A stretch of DNA of 64,000 nt from Larimichthys crocea. Lineage: Eukaryota > Chordata > Actinopteri > Sciaenidae. Positions 51,017 to 61,900 of the stretch are shown piece after piece. A program made the position numbers and the translations under genes. How positions within the stretch are numbered: the stretch's first letter is position 1; each line of letters opens with the position of its first letter. The DNA lies in contig NC_040028.1 in NCBI RefSeq assembly GCF_000972845.2, positions 10,920,038 through 10,984,037 on the forward strand, given 5' to 3'. The notes under the pieces are model-generated. The model saw only the letters and a list, made by a program, of their open reading frames with translations. It was not told the origin of the DNA and searched no databases.

Positions 51017-51359
51017 GTGTCTCTTTCTCTCCCTAGATGCGATTGGACAGTGTGGCAGGCAGCCGCTACTGATCCAATGATACGCACCTAGCTCCGTGAG
51101 GAAGCGCAAGAGAAGAGGAGAGAGAAGAGGAGAGAGAATGGAGGAGAAGAGAAGAGAGGAGAAGAGAGGACCGACCTGTGCGGGGAAACACACTCACAGA
51201 AGTGCACGCACGGCCATCATCACACAATGCACATTGGTGCATAAACACACAAGGCTCCACAACGTTTGCGCACACCTGTAGAAGGTCTCATTTCACATAA
51301 AGGGAACATATGCACAGACAAATGGAAGTAACACTCAATGCATCCTCACACAAACCTGT

Positions 51360-51364
<5 letters not shown>

Positions 51365-51410
<46 letters not shown>
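51365..51410. repeat. (AC)23 microsatellite
   Basis: Perfect run. It forms an inverted pair with the TG run at 51530. Confidence 0.95.
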
Positions 51411-51411
<1 letters not shown>

Positions 51412-51527
51412 ATAACACGTTGAGAAATAGTGCTGGAGTACACAGTGACCTCTTCAGGACCGGCACAGGAGATTCTGTTGCCATTCTATTCAGCTCTGCC
51501 TGCAAGCAGCTTTCTCCCCAGGCACTG

Positions 51528-51529
<2 letters not shown>

Positions 51530-51603
<74 letters not shown>
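51530..51603. repeat. (TG)37 microsatellite
   Basis: The longest perfect dinucleotide run of the window, 120 bases from the AC run at 51365-51410. Confidence 0.95.
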
Positions 51604-51606
<3 letters not shown>

Positions 51607-53244
51607 ATGGTAATGCAGTGGGTCTGCAGTCGCCACTAACTGTGTTTGGGAACACTCCTCACGTCAGCACAGCCTTCCGCAGCAGCATTCAGAACTTTCT
51701 ATTCCTCTACTTAACAATCTTCCATCCACCCATCCATCTCTTTGTCTGCCCGCCTGTCTGCCTCTGTGTCTGCCTGTGCACTTGTTTGCTTATTCCTCTG
51801 TGTTGCCCTCTACTCATGTCTCCTGAGTCCGCCCCCCCCTCCTCCTCCTTTCCCTTATTTTAAAAACGGGTTGTATCTTTTTTTAATAAGGCAAACTAAA
51901 ACATGCAGGTCAATTTGTGGAAAGGCTTTGTTTGTACAGATGGGGTGGAGAGGTGCTTTGGAAGGATGACATTGACTTATAGTCTAAGCTTTTACAAAGC
52001 CATAGGGCTCCTATAACAGCAAAAAAAAAAAAAAACTGTCACTCATTCCTTTTTTTAACAACAAAAAAAAGCCCTGCATGAGTATCTGAGTCTGTGTTCA
52101 GGCTCAGATCGGATTAAAAGGGTATGAGGTAGAGGTTAGACCAAAAAGAAGTTATCAATAAAATCAGAGGAATAACTGTAGAACCGCCAAGCCGTGACTC
52201 TATGGATGTAAAAAAGAAGCTAGAGCAATTTGCAAACATCTGGAGCTGTGTAACATGTTTGTTGGAAGTATTCCCTGGCTTATGTTAACATAATGATTCA
52301 GGAGGAGTTGATAACATTCAAGCTCGAATAGAAGGTAATACTAAAAGTCTACTATATTATCTGAGTACAGGACCAAAACAGTAATCTGACTAACCTGTGT
52401 CTGATGGTGTGTAACACAGAATTATCTGTGAAATCGATATTGGAAACTATTTAGAAAAATCAGACAGAGTACAGACGGATAAATTGATGAACCATCTGTC
52501 TGTCGCCATTGCTGTCTTTCGAGCAATTACTCCTAAAACACGTTGTCACACTCAGCTAATGTTGAACCACATAGCAGCTACCAGGATTTAAAGTGTAGTA
52601 ACAAAGTATATATAATAGCTTTAACTATGGACAGGAATTCCATCTACCATTACCATTGCTTGCATTCTTTGCCAGCCTCATCTAATTGTACCGTCCTGCT
52701 CTTGTCCACTAACATGATATCCACTTTGCGGTTTTGACAGTCTTGGGGCTAGACTATCACAACTGTAGCAGCCACATTTAAGTTTGTTTGAATTCAGTTA
52801 CTTACATTGTTTTGTGAGTGTGCACCCTCTACAGGTGAGGATGGTGGTGCGACTGATTGAATAGCAGCCCTTCAGGTATCAGGTGGAGAAGGCAGACCAG
52901 CAGACACCGTCATTGACCGCAGCGTGTGAAGCTGGGTGGTCCTGCGAGTTGCAAGATTTAAAAGACCCATGCAAACAATGCGTTATTTATGTGTTTATTT
53001 AAGTTACAATAAATTATCGGCTTCATTCATCAATCAGCTCTCACTGGATTGTTTTTGGTCACAAACTGCGAGTCTGACACTGCACGACTGCTTTCTCCAA
53101 GTGGTGAAACAAAGGAACCTGGAAAACTGGATAAAAAGGGTTACAAGAAAAACCCAAACGAAGTTTTGCCACCACAACAACCATAGAATTGAATTGACAT
53201 ATTTCTATGTCTTCGCCCAACTGTGCCATGTGCGGCGTATTTCA
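51604..53244. other. Non-coding DNA upstream of nlgn4
   Basis: A+T-rich unique sequence with A runs (52020-52036). The 106-codon plus frame at 52936-53256 shows no domain and no splice or promoter support. Nothing else was seen. Confidence 0.5.
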
Positions 53245-53395
53245 CCACAGATCTGACGACAAGGTAAAGCGGTGAGAATATGCTCACTATAGGATACACT
53301 TTAACGGATATTGATTTTTTCGGGTGGCTAAAACATGTTTTTCTGCTGACTGTCCACATCAGTGCTTTGCTCTTCTTCTGTGCTGGGAGCACACT
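53245..53395 (+). repeat. Dispersed repeat family C, copy 2
   Basis: It contains aggtaaagcggtgagaatat, tttaacggatattgattttt, gggtggctaaaacatg, tttttctgctgactgtccac and atcagtgctttgctcttctt. These match about 23140-23260 in order and spacing with moderate divergence. A known teleost repeat is likely but unnamed here. Confidence 0.45.
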
Positions 53396-53779
53396 GACTA
53401 ATGTTTACTGTAGGTGACACCCTAACTAGACATGCCCGCTTCCAAAAAAACTGAACCCTTTCATCATTGTGTTGTCATCGTGAGACAATGATTTGTGACA
53501 GTTTAGGAATGCACAGACAAATGATGTCATCCTGCTCATAGGGGTGTCAGATCACAAAATGCTTCTGTGTCGCTCTGGAGTGCATAGATCAATGACTTTC
53601 TTTTTTTTGTCAATGCCATCTGGTATGACACAGGACCTTAAAATGGGGGAAATGCTCATTTCAGCAGGAGTTTTTTCCTTTCTTGTCACAACAGGCCTCC
53701 CTTGTCGACACTGTTGAGAGGTGGATTGTAGAAATGAAGGTTTTATGTATTGTATCTGTGTGTTTCTGTGTTGTACTGG
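53396..53779. other. Non-coding DNA, nothing recognised
   Basis: No coding or repeat signal could be supported. Confidence 0.5.
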
Positions 53780-53822
53780 CCGTGAAAGCAAATTTCCCTC
53801 TGGGATAATAAATCTAAATCTA
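53780..53822 (+). mobile_element. SINE or LINE 3' tail fragment
   Basis: The string gcaaatttccctctgggata followed by ataaatctaaatct is the typical end of teleost SINEs and their partner LINEs. The body is missing or unrecognisable. Confidence 0.4.
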
Positions 53823-54779
53823 ATTGGGAGGATTTCATGTTTAATGGGGGATTGCAGTGCAACCCTACTATAATAGTCTCTCTATGTAGTTGTCAGCAGA
53901 CTGTTGTTGCTGACACAAACTTATCACATCATTCATTGACATTCATAGTCACATAAGGAAGGGTTTATCTTCTCTATTTCCTTACATAACACTCAAAAGC
54001 ACAAGATTCAGGGTCATTGAAAGTATTCATTCAACCAAACTTTAAAAACCTTTACTGATAATGTTCTTACTGTCTCACAGACATTTTGGCCTGTTTAGCA
54101 TTTTAAGTGCATGCCTTTAGAGAATAACGGAAGGTTAATTATTGAATTGTATCATTCAGTACACCTGTATGGAAGCATCTGCATTAGTTACATTTCTCTA
54201 CTAATTTATTCCAGGTTTTAGTTCTCGATTTTAATTAGATCCATAAAACATAGCAATGGAGCTCTGTGGCATGCAGTAGATTGGTAACAAAAGAGATAAA
54301 GAACTTCAAATACCATTATTTTACAAGCCTGAACTGTACTTTCCATTTAATTGTCCCTTCACCAAGATTGCAAACTGCTTAAGTGCCGTGTTGGACAATT
54401 AGATTAATCCTGTTGGTTTTAAATGCTTTTGGCAGGTGAAAGCTGTGTCCTAGTCGGCACAAGGACCTCAGAAAACCTGGAATTAAGCTTGTGTTTTGTT
54501 TGCAATTTTAAAATTGTACATTATTTGAAAAAAAAATGCTATTATTAAGAACATGCTATTGTCATTGAGAATACAACAGGCCCCAGATTGTTATGCTATA
54601 CTGATCAACCTGTTGATTCTTGAGATAATCAAATTAACACTAACAACAATTCTCCAAAAAACTAAAAATGTTATTCAGTCCGTATATTTTTATTTTTCAG
54701 AAATAAAAATACTAGACCTCTGTAAATTATTGAAATACAGGAAATGTTTACTCATTCATACAGTGGATTCAGATGGACA
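53823..54779. other. Non-coding DNA, nothing recognised
   Basis: A+T-rich unique sequence without gene support. Confidence 0.5.
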
Positions 54780-55015
54780 TCACAGTCCTGTAGAGACAAC
54801 CACACACTGGAGCTGAGCCAGGAAGCAATTTGGTGGTAGACAAGTGGAGCTCAGCTCATCTCTGACAAGCTTCAGGCTGGTTTTAATTGCCTGTCTGTCA
54901 GTCTTAAATCCTTCAGATAAAGCATAATGTACATTTAACAGATACAGCGGATAATCATCAGCATAGCAGTGGAGCTCGGTGTCATTTGGATTGGCCAAAT
55001 GGGAGCATATGGTGA
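54780..55015 (-). pseudogene. LINE reverse-transcriptase relic with YADD motif
   Basis: On the minus strand a 72-codon frame reads ...ELHCYADDYPLYLLN..., with YADD at 54954-54965. That is the catalytic core motif of LINE reverse transcriptases, which typically read HCYADDTQLYL in L2/CR1-like elements of fish. Upstream and downstream domains are absent and the following residues are not conserved, so this is a short dead fragment. Confidence 0.6.
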
Positions 55016-55349
55016 GAATCTAAAGAAAAAGAACTGAACTGAAAAAGGGGACATTTCGATTAAGCAAAATTCAGCAAAGTGTTCCAGAGATACAAATCCA
55101 AAGTGTCAACATAGCCAGTGGCATGCACAGGGCGGTTTTTGCTACATGTGTTCTCTACTGGCACATTGCCATGCTTATTTTTTGTCTGGATGTAAAACCT
55201 GGATGTGAAAGTGTCAGGCTTGAAATGAGTTGCAAGCAGAGCTGCTGACGGACAGAGGTTTTTTTTTTTTTTAGTGCCTGGATTTGTGCTTAAATTTAGC
55301 AGATTAAATCTCTCACTAACTGCTCGCCTCATTTTTAATTTGTGCCTAC
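55016..55349. other. Non-coding DNA beside the LINE relic
   Basis: It may be further diverged LINE sequence, but I cannot show it. A T run lies at 55258-55272. Confidence 0.4.
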
Positions 55350-55530
55350 ACCAGAGGGGTATCTGAGTGACCCATGTGCCCATCTGATCAGCTCTAGTGC
55401 TCCTAATAGCACCTCTGATCAGCCTAGTTGCCCTGCAAGTGGCCCCTTGGTCACCCCTAGGGCCTCTCTGGTCATCTGAAGTGCTCTGCTCAGCCCAAAT
55501 GCCACTCTTGCTTAACTCAAGTGTTGCTAT
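55350..55530 (+). repeat. Diverged minisatellite, period about 20-32 bp
   Basis: Motifs of the form tctgatcagc-ctagt-gccc recur: tctgatcagctctagtgctc (55383), tctgatcagcctagttgccc (55413), cttggtcacccctagggcct (about 55446), ctctggtcatctgaagtgct (about 55466) and tgctcagcccaaatgcc (about 55487). Units vary in length and have drifted. Confidence 0.45.
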
Positions 55531-55801
55531 TGTGTGACATTAGGGCACAAATTAACCCTTAACCTACACACTAGAGACATGGCCCTTGTTCATTTTTCAC
55601 CATTTCCTTATTTGAATCAGTGACTGGAGACTGAGTTTGTCTGTGCATGTAATATTTAATGATATGGCTCATTTGTTTTCCATCCATGTATCCGTATTTC
55701 TCCGTTTACCTGTCCAGATCTCATCAATTTAAAACTGTTTTTTACAAGTATCCTACTTTATAGTGCTTGTTCTAAATCATTTTGTTTTATCTGCACAAAC
55801 A

Positions 55802-55809
55802 TACACACA

Positions 55810-55884
<75 letters not shown>

Positions 55885-55900
55885 ACACACACACACACAC
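55802..55900. repeat. (CA)n microsatellite, 99 bp, with ATA interruptions
   Basis: Nearly perfect CA repeats interrupted by ATAC near 55815 and 55880. Confidence 0.95.
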
Positions 55901-56454
55901 TTTGTCTAGCCTGCCCAGGTTTAGGGATTTTTTAAGTATTATACAATGCATTCATTTGTCCATTCATCCATCTTATTAAATTAATGTCAGTTCCTCTCTT
56001 CATCCCTTAGTCCAGATTAGTCCACCATTCATTCATCTCCCATCCCTCCAGCTTTTCTGTCTCTCCTCCAACACATTTGCTCTGCTCGTCTATTAAATTA
56101 TCTCTCCGTCTCTCAGCAGCCCAACTCTCTTTCAGTTCACCCATCCCTCCCACAGCTCCCGCTCAGTCTTAAAATATTCATTGATGTCTTAAACACTTTC
56201 TCTGTCCCTTTGACACACACTACCTACTCTTAACTCTTTCTTTGCTCCGTGCAACCCTCAGCCACTAAATAACATCACCTATGTTCAGATGGGTACGTAT
56301 TCACATATATACACATAATTCCTCATTTTTAATTTAAAAATTCCTCGAGTTTAATTGTATTATAAACTGTATGTCACACATAACAGCCCAATCTAGAGAC
56401 ATAATATTGTGATTTTTGAAGTGGATGTTTGTAATTCAAGTAGAACTCGAAAAA
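55901..56454. other. Non-coding pyrimidine-rich DNA
   Basis: C+T-rich on the plus strand from about 55960 to 56260. No gene. Confidence 0.5.
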
Positions 56455-56720
56455 CAGAAAATGCTGGAAATGGTTTTATACAATGTCTAAAAAATAATGC
56501 GTAATAAATCACTGGCTGAACTGGATAATTCACCATTACCAAAATGCATTTTCTCTTGTCATTTCATTACTTAAACTTCAAAGTTGTGCAACAGGAAAAT
56601 GTAGAAAATGCTGGGAGTGGTCTTATATTGCTTCTAAAAAATAATGCAAAATAAATCACTGGCTGAGCTAGGCAATTCACTCCAAAAAAGCATTTCCTCT
56701 TGTCATTTGATTACTTAAAC
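56455..56720 (+). repeat. Tandem duplication, period 146 bp
   Basis: Unit 1 (56455-56576) and unit 2 (56602-56720) share agaaaatgctgg, ctaaaaaataatgc, aataaatcactggctga, attcac, tcttgtcattt and attacttaaac in the same order, with few gaps. I estimate 80-85% identity by eye. No third unit was found. Confidence 0.8.
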
Positions 56721-57149
56721 CTGTTACTCATCCATCCCTGTCTTGCTTATCTGTCCCTATCTTTTCTTAAAATTGTTGCTCTTAAACCACATTTTCAGCC
56801 TGTTTTTTTTATATGTGGCTTTTACTCTTATCAAAGCTCACGGTCACTGAGATTACATTTCCTTATTGACTGTACACACAAAAATGCAAAGACAGGCGCA
56901 CAAATGAACGCATTTCTACATGAAGTAGTTTCTATTAGAGTCATTTTCTCTTAATCAGACAACATAGTTTAAATAAAACAAAGACTCCACCGCTGGTCTC
57001 TGCATTTCCTGTGTATCTTCTTGACAGTATCTCAATTAAGTCATGATTGTTCCTATTAAATTCCAGTCAACCTGCGTAATGCTGTCTCTCCTCTGTTGTA
57101 GCCATGGTTTAAGAAGTATTTTTATCTCTCCCATCATATTATATGGTTG
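56721..57149. other. Non-coding DNA, nothing recognised
   Basis: No support for coding or repeats. Confidence 0.5.
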
Positions 57150-57290
57150 GGCAGTCAAATCAAGTCAGATTTATTTATAAAGCACTTGTCGCAAAGTGCC
57201 CTGTCACAGGGCACAACGAAAAGAAAGGACAACCAAGCAGATATTAAAAGAAAGGCTAAATGAAAGACAAAACCAAGAAAACACACAAAC
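57150..57290 (+). repeat. Dispersed teleost repeat fragment
   Basis: The blocks caaatcaagtcagatttatt, tataaagcacttgtcgcaaa, gtgccctgtcacagggcaca and aaaggctaaatgaaagacaa resemble a common fish repeat ('...caaatttatttatatagcac...') by memory. Confidence 0.45.
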
Positions 57291-58089
57291 ACCAGAGTTT
57301 CCATGTGCATGAATGTGTCTGTCAGCATGTGAATGATAACATACTGAAGCAAACAATCTTAAGAGACATGCCAGACTAACACAGACCATAAGAAAGGAGC
57401 CATAGGGAAAATTAATGGCTGGTCATGTAGGAAGCTTTTATTGCCTAATGGGCATGTAGTCTGGAGCAAAGTCTGACATGTTGCCTGAAATGATAAAATG
57501 GGTGGACTGACATGAAGACCTGCATGTTGTGAGTGGAAATTACGGCACAGTACTGTATTATAAATATCTTAAAGGTGCGGCAGGAGAAAGGAGAGAGAAT
57601 TCAACTGTATATTTCAGATCAGTCATAGTGGTCGAACCTTTGCATTCTCTCCCTCTTTCTCAAGCACGTATCACAAGTAGCCACACTGGATGGTACAGGC
57701 ATATACTGTAAGTGGTGTCTGTGAGTATAATCCAAAATATTGAACTTTCTGCCTAATTTCATTTGATAAACGGCATATTTCATATACAACAGACACTAAA
57801 TATATGCAGCAATGTTTGCAGTGTGTCAAACAAATAACCTTTCCAACATCCGACATTTCTATGCCAAATTTGATTAATTCTGTATTTTGATTTTTCAAAA
57901 TGTTGCTTACCCACATTCATCTAATGCATGCCTAGGCCAGTGTTAGCTATGAAGTCACTGATTTTCTGTGTGCAGTGCGGTCCAGCTCAGTGGCGTTGCA
58001 GGAGCATATCAGGTAGTGGTGCAAGTAGCACTGGCTGACACACTTATGGCGTTTTGGGAGCACACACTCCAGCACACAGCATCAGTCCT
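57291..58089. other. Non-coding DNA, nothing recognised
   Basis: No coding signal could be supported. Confidence 0.5.
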
Positions 58090-58440
58090 TATTGGTATTT
58101 CTCACAACATCAGAGCAGTGTGAGGAGGGGGAGGGGAGGTCAGAGACTGGGAAGCAGAAGACAGATGTTGGATGGAGATGGGGGTAAAGGAGCAAGTAAA
58201 GGAGGTGCACATGAGGTGGGAAATGAGAAACAAGGAGGAAACAAAGAAAAGGCACGAGCAGGAAGAATAATAGGAAATAAGGAAAGAAGAATATGTGGTG
58301 GGAGGGGAAAATGCGGAAAATCGGCACAAGTGAGAGACAGGGGTGAGAGAGGGAGAGCTAATAGAGGGGGCTGAGAGTGTGGAGAAAAAAAAGTGAAAAG
58401 CAATTAAGAGCGACACAGCAAGGTGAGACTGATGCAGAGA
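58090..58440 (+). repeat. Purine-rich tract
   Basis: The plus strand is strongly G+A-rich. It creates overlapping low-complexity frames on both strands (plus 58054-58374, minus 58102-58518), none with a recognisable domain. Confidence 0.6.
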
Positions 58441-59904
58441 CAGAAAACAATAAGGTGTTGTAGAGAAGGGTATTTTATCAATTTTAAAGTAACAGTTATG
58501 TGAATTGACTGCGATCACACTTCAAGGGATATGGATATTACACAGGTGAGGATAAGTATTGATTGAATCACAGCACGTATATCCAGAGGCAGTGGGGAAA
58601 TTGACATGTCGGTGCCATACTCATGTGGTGTGAAAATGAAAGCCCTGTAATTGGTCATTCTCTGTGGACTGGTTTGGGCAGAGGTTAGAGAAAAATAAAA
58701 AAAAGCACCAGACATATATGTTGAAATTGATGTTCACAGGATGCAAAGAGATAAGAATACTCCTGTGAACGGTCAAACATGAGATAAACGCAAACTAATC
58801 AGCAACTTAATAATGCCTAATAATGGCTGAACAAATCAGAGATGACTGACTGACTTACTGTCGGTGTCCTATGACAAAAAGAAAACTAATAAATTGCATC
58901 TGAGTGATCACATTCACCAAATGAGGCTTTTAACTGAAGCACAGAATCTCTATGCTGTGTATTAGATGACTCTTAGTGTCCTGAAAGTACATCTAAACAC
59001 TATTATCATAGCTTTTTTTTTTTTCATGTTATATTTGGACCTCATAACCTCGTGATAGTAATTTTGCTTTTGTCTCAGCATGTTGCAGAGAGTGCTGCCA
59101 ATGTAAATCCACAGTGCCTGAAATTGATGTCCATGTATCGCAGCCCTAAAGGGGCTTCCTGCTGTCATCTCACATCAAATAGAAAAAGACGCCCCGGGAC
59201 TGCAGCTTCTCTATTTCAATATATGTATGTGTGTGAGGTAAAGCTCTAGTTCATCCAACGGGAACACCACACTAAAACAGTGAGTGCAATGTGAGAAGGT
59301 TGTGTTCATGAGTGTGTTTCGTGTATGTGTCCATCCCTTTTTATCTGTGTCAGGAGATTTATTGATGAAGGTACCTCTGAGCTATATCCACTGCTCCGGC
59401 CCCCTGAATTGATACGGCAGCTGTTCAATCAAGGGACCTATAGTCACTGCTAGGTGACAAAGCATCCTGGAGTGTCAGTGAAATCCTGTTGCTTAACTTC
59501 AAGATCCTTTACTGCCTGTCTCAGGCATCTCACTGCCAGCTTTGTGTTGTGACTGTGCTTTAGTCTCTATTCTATTCCTGAGTTTTAATTCCCTGTGTAG
59601 AAAACAGTGCGTCAACCCCAATTTGTCAAATCAGTATGAATTTATGCAGAAGCAACACACCTCCTGTTGCGTTTACTTAAGCAGAGTTCCAACAGAATTA
59701 TTGTCACAATTTTGATTCTTGTTGAGAAAAAGACTTCTCATTAGTGGGACTGTTTAGTTTAGTGTTTCTCATCCTGAAGGATGTCACAGTATGAATCATT
59801 CATACACCAAGCTTTCACATTAATACATAAGTAACATACCTAAGATTTTATCAACAGCTGATTGATACCTACCATTGTGCATTTTTCACAAGGTAATTTA
59901 ACAT
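58441..59904. other. Non-coding DNA, nothing recognised
   Basis: No gene or repeat could be supported apart from a T run near 59013-59024. Confidence 0.5.
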
Positions 59905-60075
59905 TAAATAAAATAATAATAATAATAAACCTTATTTCTATAGCACTTTTTAGAGTAGAGGTTTACAAAGTGCTTCAGCATTGAACTTGGCATGCAGTTT
60001 TTATGGTGGTACTGATCACTAGGTTTGTGTTCAGGACCTTTCTACCGGGAGGAAGCTCAGTGATCGATGCTGCCG
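59905..60075 (+). repeat. Dispersed teleost repeat fragment with (AAT)n head
   Basis: An (AAT)n run at about 59912-59928 is followed by aaccttatttctatagcact and gtttacaaagtgcttcagc, the typical start of a repeat ('...aactttatttatatagcac...') common in fish. Confidence 0.45.
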
Positions 60076-61839
60076 ATGGTTGACCTCGGTTTAATGTATT
60101 TGTTTGTGTGTGTGTGTGTGTGTGTGCATGTGTGTGTCTAAACCAACCTTGATGCTACAAGCATGCTCTGAGCATACCTAGCAGTATAGTAAATGTGTCT
60201 GGCGGGCCATTTTCGTCCAATAATCTCGTGTGTGGCCATGAGCTCTGCCTGGATCACACCCTCTGATGTTTCTACGGCAACCCACACTCCTGTCACAGGC
60301 CTACCTTCCCTTCCAACACACACATACACACATTCAGGAGCACAACAACACAGACACAAGTGAACACATTATTACGCAGAACCCAGATTTAAAATATGCA
60401 ATATGTATGTGTACATAATGTACATATATATATCTACTTACAGCATCTACAATGACAAACGTTTTATTTAGTACAGCATACTTACACATAATTTCATATC
60501 TTGCCCAGTTAGGAGGAAGCTTTTTGTCAGACAGATACATTAATCACCAAAAGCAGCTGCTAAGAAAATAATGAAACATGACGGCGTAACTTTGCACACG
60601 AGTTTTACATGAAGTGTGAAATGTAATTTTTAGATTTTCTGCACAGGTTATCCATCACATGCATCAAGTAGAGCAGAACTGATTTCCACCAACACGGCTG
60701 CTTAATTGAGCTGCTACTCTGCTCGTTTCCTCATTTCCCTCATAAATAAAGTCACAGACCCAAGTGAACTATAACCTGTGAGGCAGCAGTGCTTGATGGC
60801 AATTTTCCAGAAACGTTCACGAACAAGCTGACAAGCCTAACTGGAAACATGCGGTCATCCTTCCACACATGGATTATTATAGTGGAAATTAGATTTTTTC
60901 AATTTATTTATTCATTCTTAAATAGCAAGTGACAAACGAAATGTAATTTTAATATTAATAAACTGTTAACGGTGTTATGCATTCTGACAAACCTAGCTGC
61001 TGAAACTGTCAAATTCAAGGTATGATCCACTGAGAGCTGAGAGAGTCTCTCAGAGTGTATTACTTCACAAAAATCTATTTCCGATGAACATCTCAAACAA
61101 TGACAGCAGGGGAAAAACTAGACTGGCAGTTGATATAGATGATAATTATAACTGTATTGAGTCACAGTTGTCATTTTTATTTTAATTTTTTTTTTCTTTG
61201 GACTTTTGAACAAAGGAATCTTTCAGCATTTTGGAGGGAAATTATAGTTTGCTGGCTCACAAGGCTACCAGGAAAAGTACCACACTGGCCATTTGTTCAA
61301 ACACCATGCAAAAAATGACTGGGAGGACCAAGAGTGTGACTTTGACACCAGGCCCCGCTATTTGTGTCACATCTTCTAGATACGCTCAAAATATGTATAT
61401 GATCTTTCTAACCATAGCCAATTAGTTTGCTTATAATGTTTACAATTAACTATACTTCAGCTAAAGGTGTGGAGGAGTGTTTTTTTTGCAAACAATCTAT
61501 GTTGCATTTATGATGAGTTGTTGGTCTTACCAAGAATAAGATGAGATCATTGACATCAAGTTAATATCTCAGTACGGAGACAGATCAGTGATGGGTTTAG
61601 TCTAGATAAGGTGGACATAGTGGAGAAATTATTAAAAAATGCAGTATAGCAGTATAGCCCATAACTATTTACATAAATTCCAGTTAAACCGCACTCATGG
61701 AAACACAGGAAATTATAAAGAGGAACAAATAACAGAACAAAACCTCATAAACTGTAGATACACTGAGTCCTACAGACTGATGCAACACATCAGAGTAAGA
61801 TTATGTGACAAAGAACCTAAAATTAAAACTCAATGGCAC
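60076..61839. other. Non-coding DNA, nothing firm
   Basis: Contains a TG run (about 60105-60126) and T-rich patches. A 60-codon open segment on the minus strand (about 60150-60330) has non-simple composition but no recognised homology; see findings. Confidence 0.45.
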
Positions 61840-61900
61840 CGTCGATGACGTGTCACATGATTATGGTTACCTAGCAACCCTGAAGTGGAACCGGAATAAG
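61840..61900 (+). promoter_or_regulatory. Candidate regulatory cluster: CRE-like, RFX X-box, ETS site
   Basis: Within 60 bases lie gatgacgtgtcac (CRE-like TGACGT at 61846-61851), the RFX-type palindrome GTTACC-T-AGCAAC at 61866-61878, which fits GTNRCC(N)RGYAAC exactly, and ACCGGAA (ETS-type) at 61890-61896. The combination resembles compact TATA-less promoters, including those of ciliary genes. No downstream coding exon is visible, so function is inference. Confidence 0.35.

Larger units (their letters stand above)
48774..51110 (-). promoter_or_regulatory. nlgn4: Probable nlgn4 5' leader and promoter region
   Basis: Upstream of the ATG. A plausible acceptor (branch-like CTGTAAC, then CTCCTTCAG) lies at 48834-48853. 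A candidate non-coding first exon lies in 50540-51040: relatively CpG-containing sequence with a (CAC)6(CAG)10 run on the transcript strand. Its likely donors are near 50570-50578 (CTGG|GTACGG or ACG|GTATAT). Further upstream, 51036-51090 has two CCAAT-type boxes (gcgattggac and atccaatgat) between a CT tract and a GA tract. No TATA box was seen. The start site is a guess. Confidence 0.4.

Noticed and set aside
49147..51603. Regularly spaced repeats that could look like a CRISPR array
   Set aside because: The repeats are dinucleotide microsatellites of differing length and type in a vertebrate genome; no repeat-spacer structure.
58054..58518. Overlapping 106- and 138-codon frames on opposite strands
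   Set aside because: Purine/pyrimidine bias gives long stop-free stretches; no domain.
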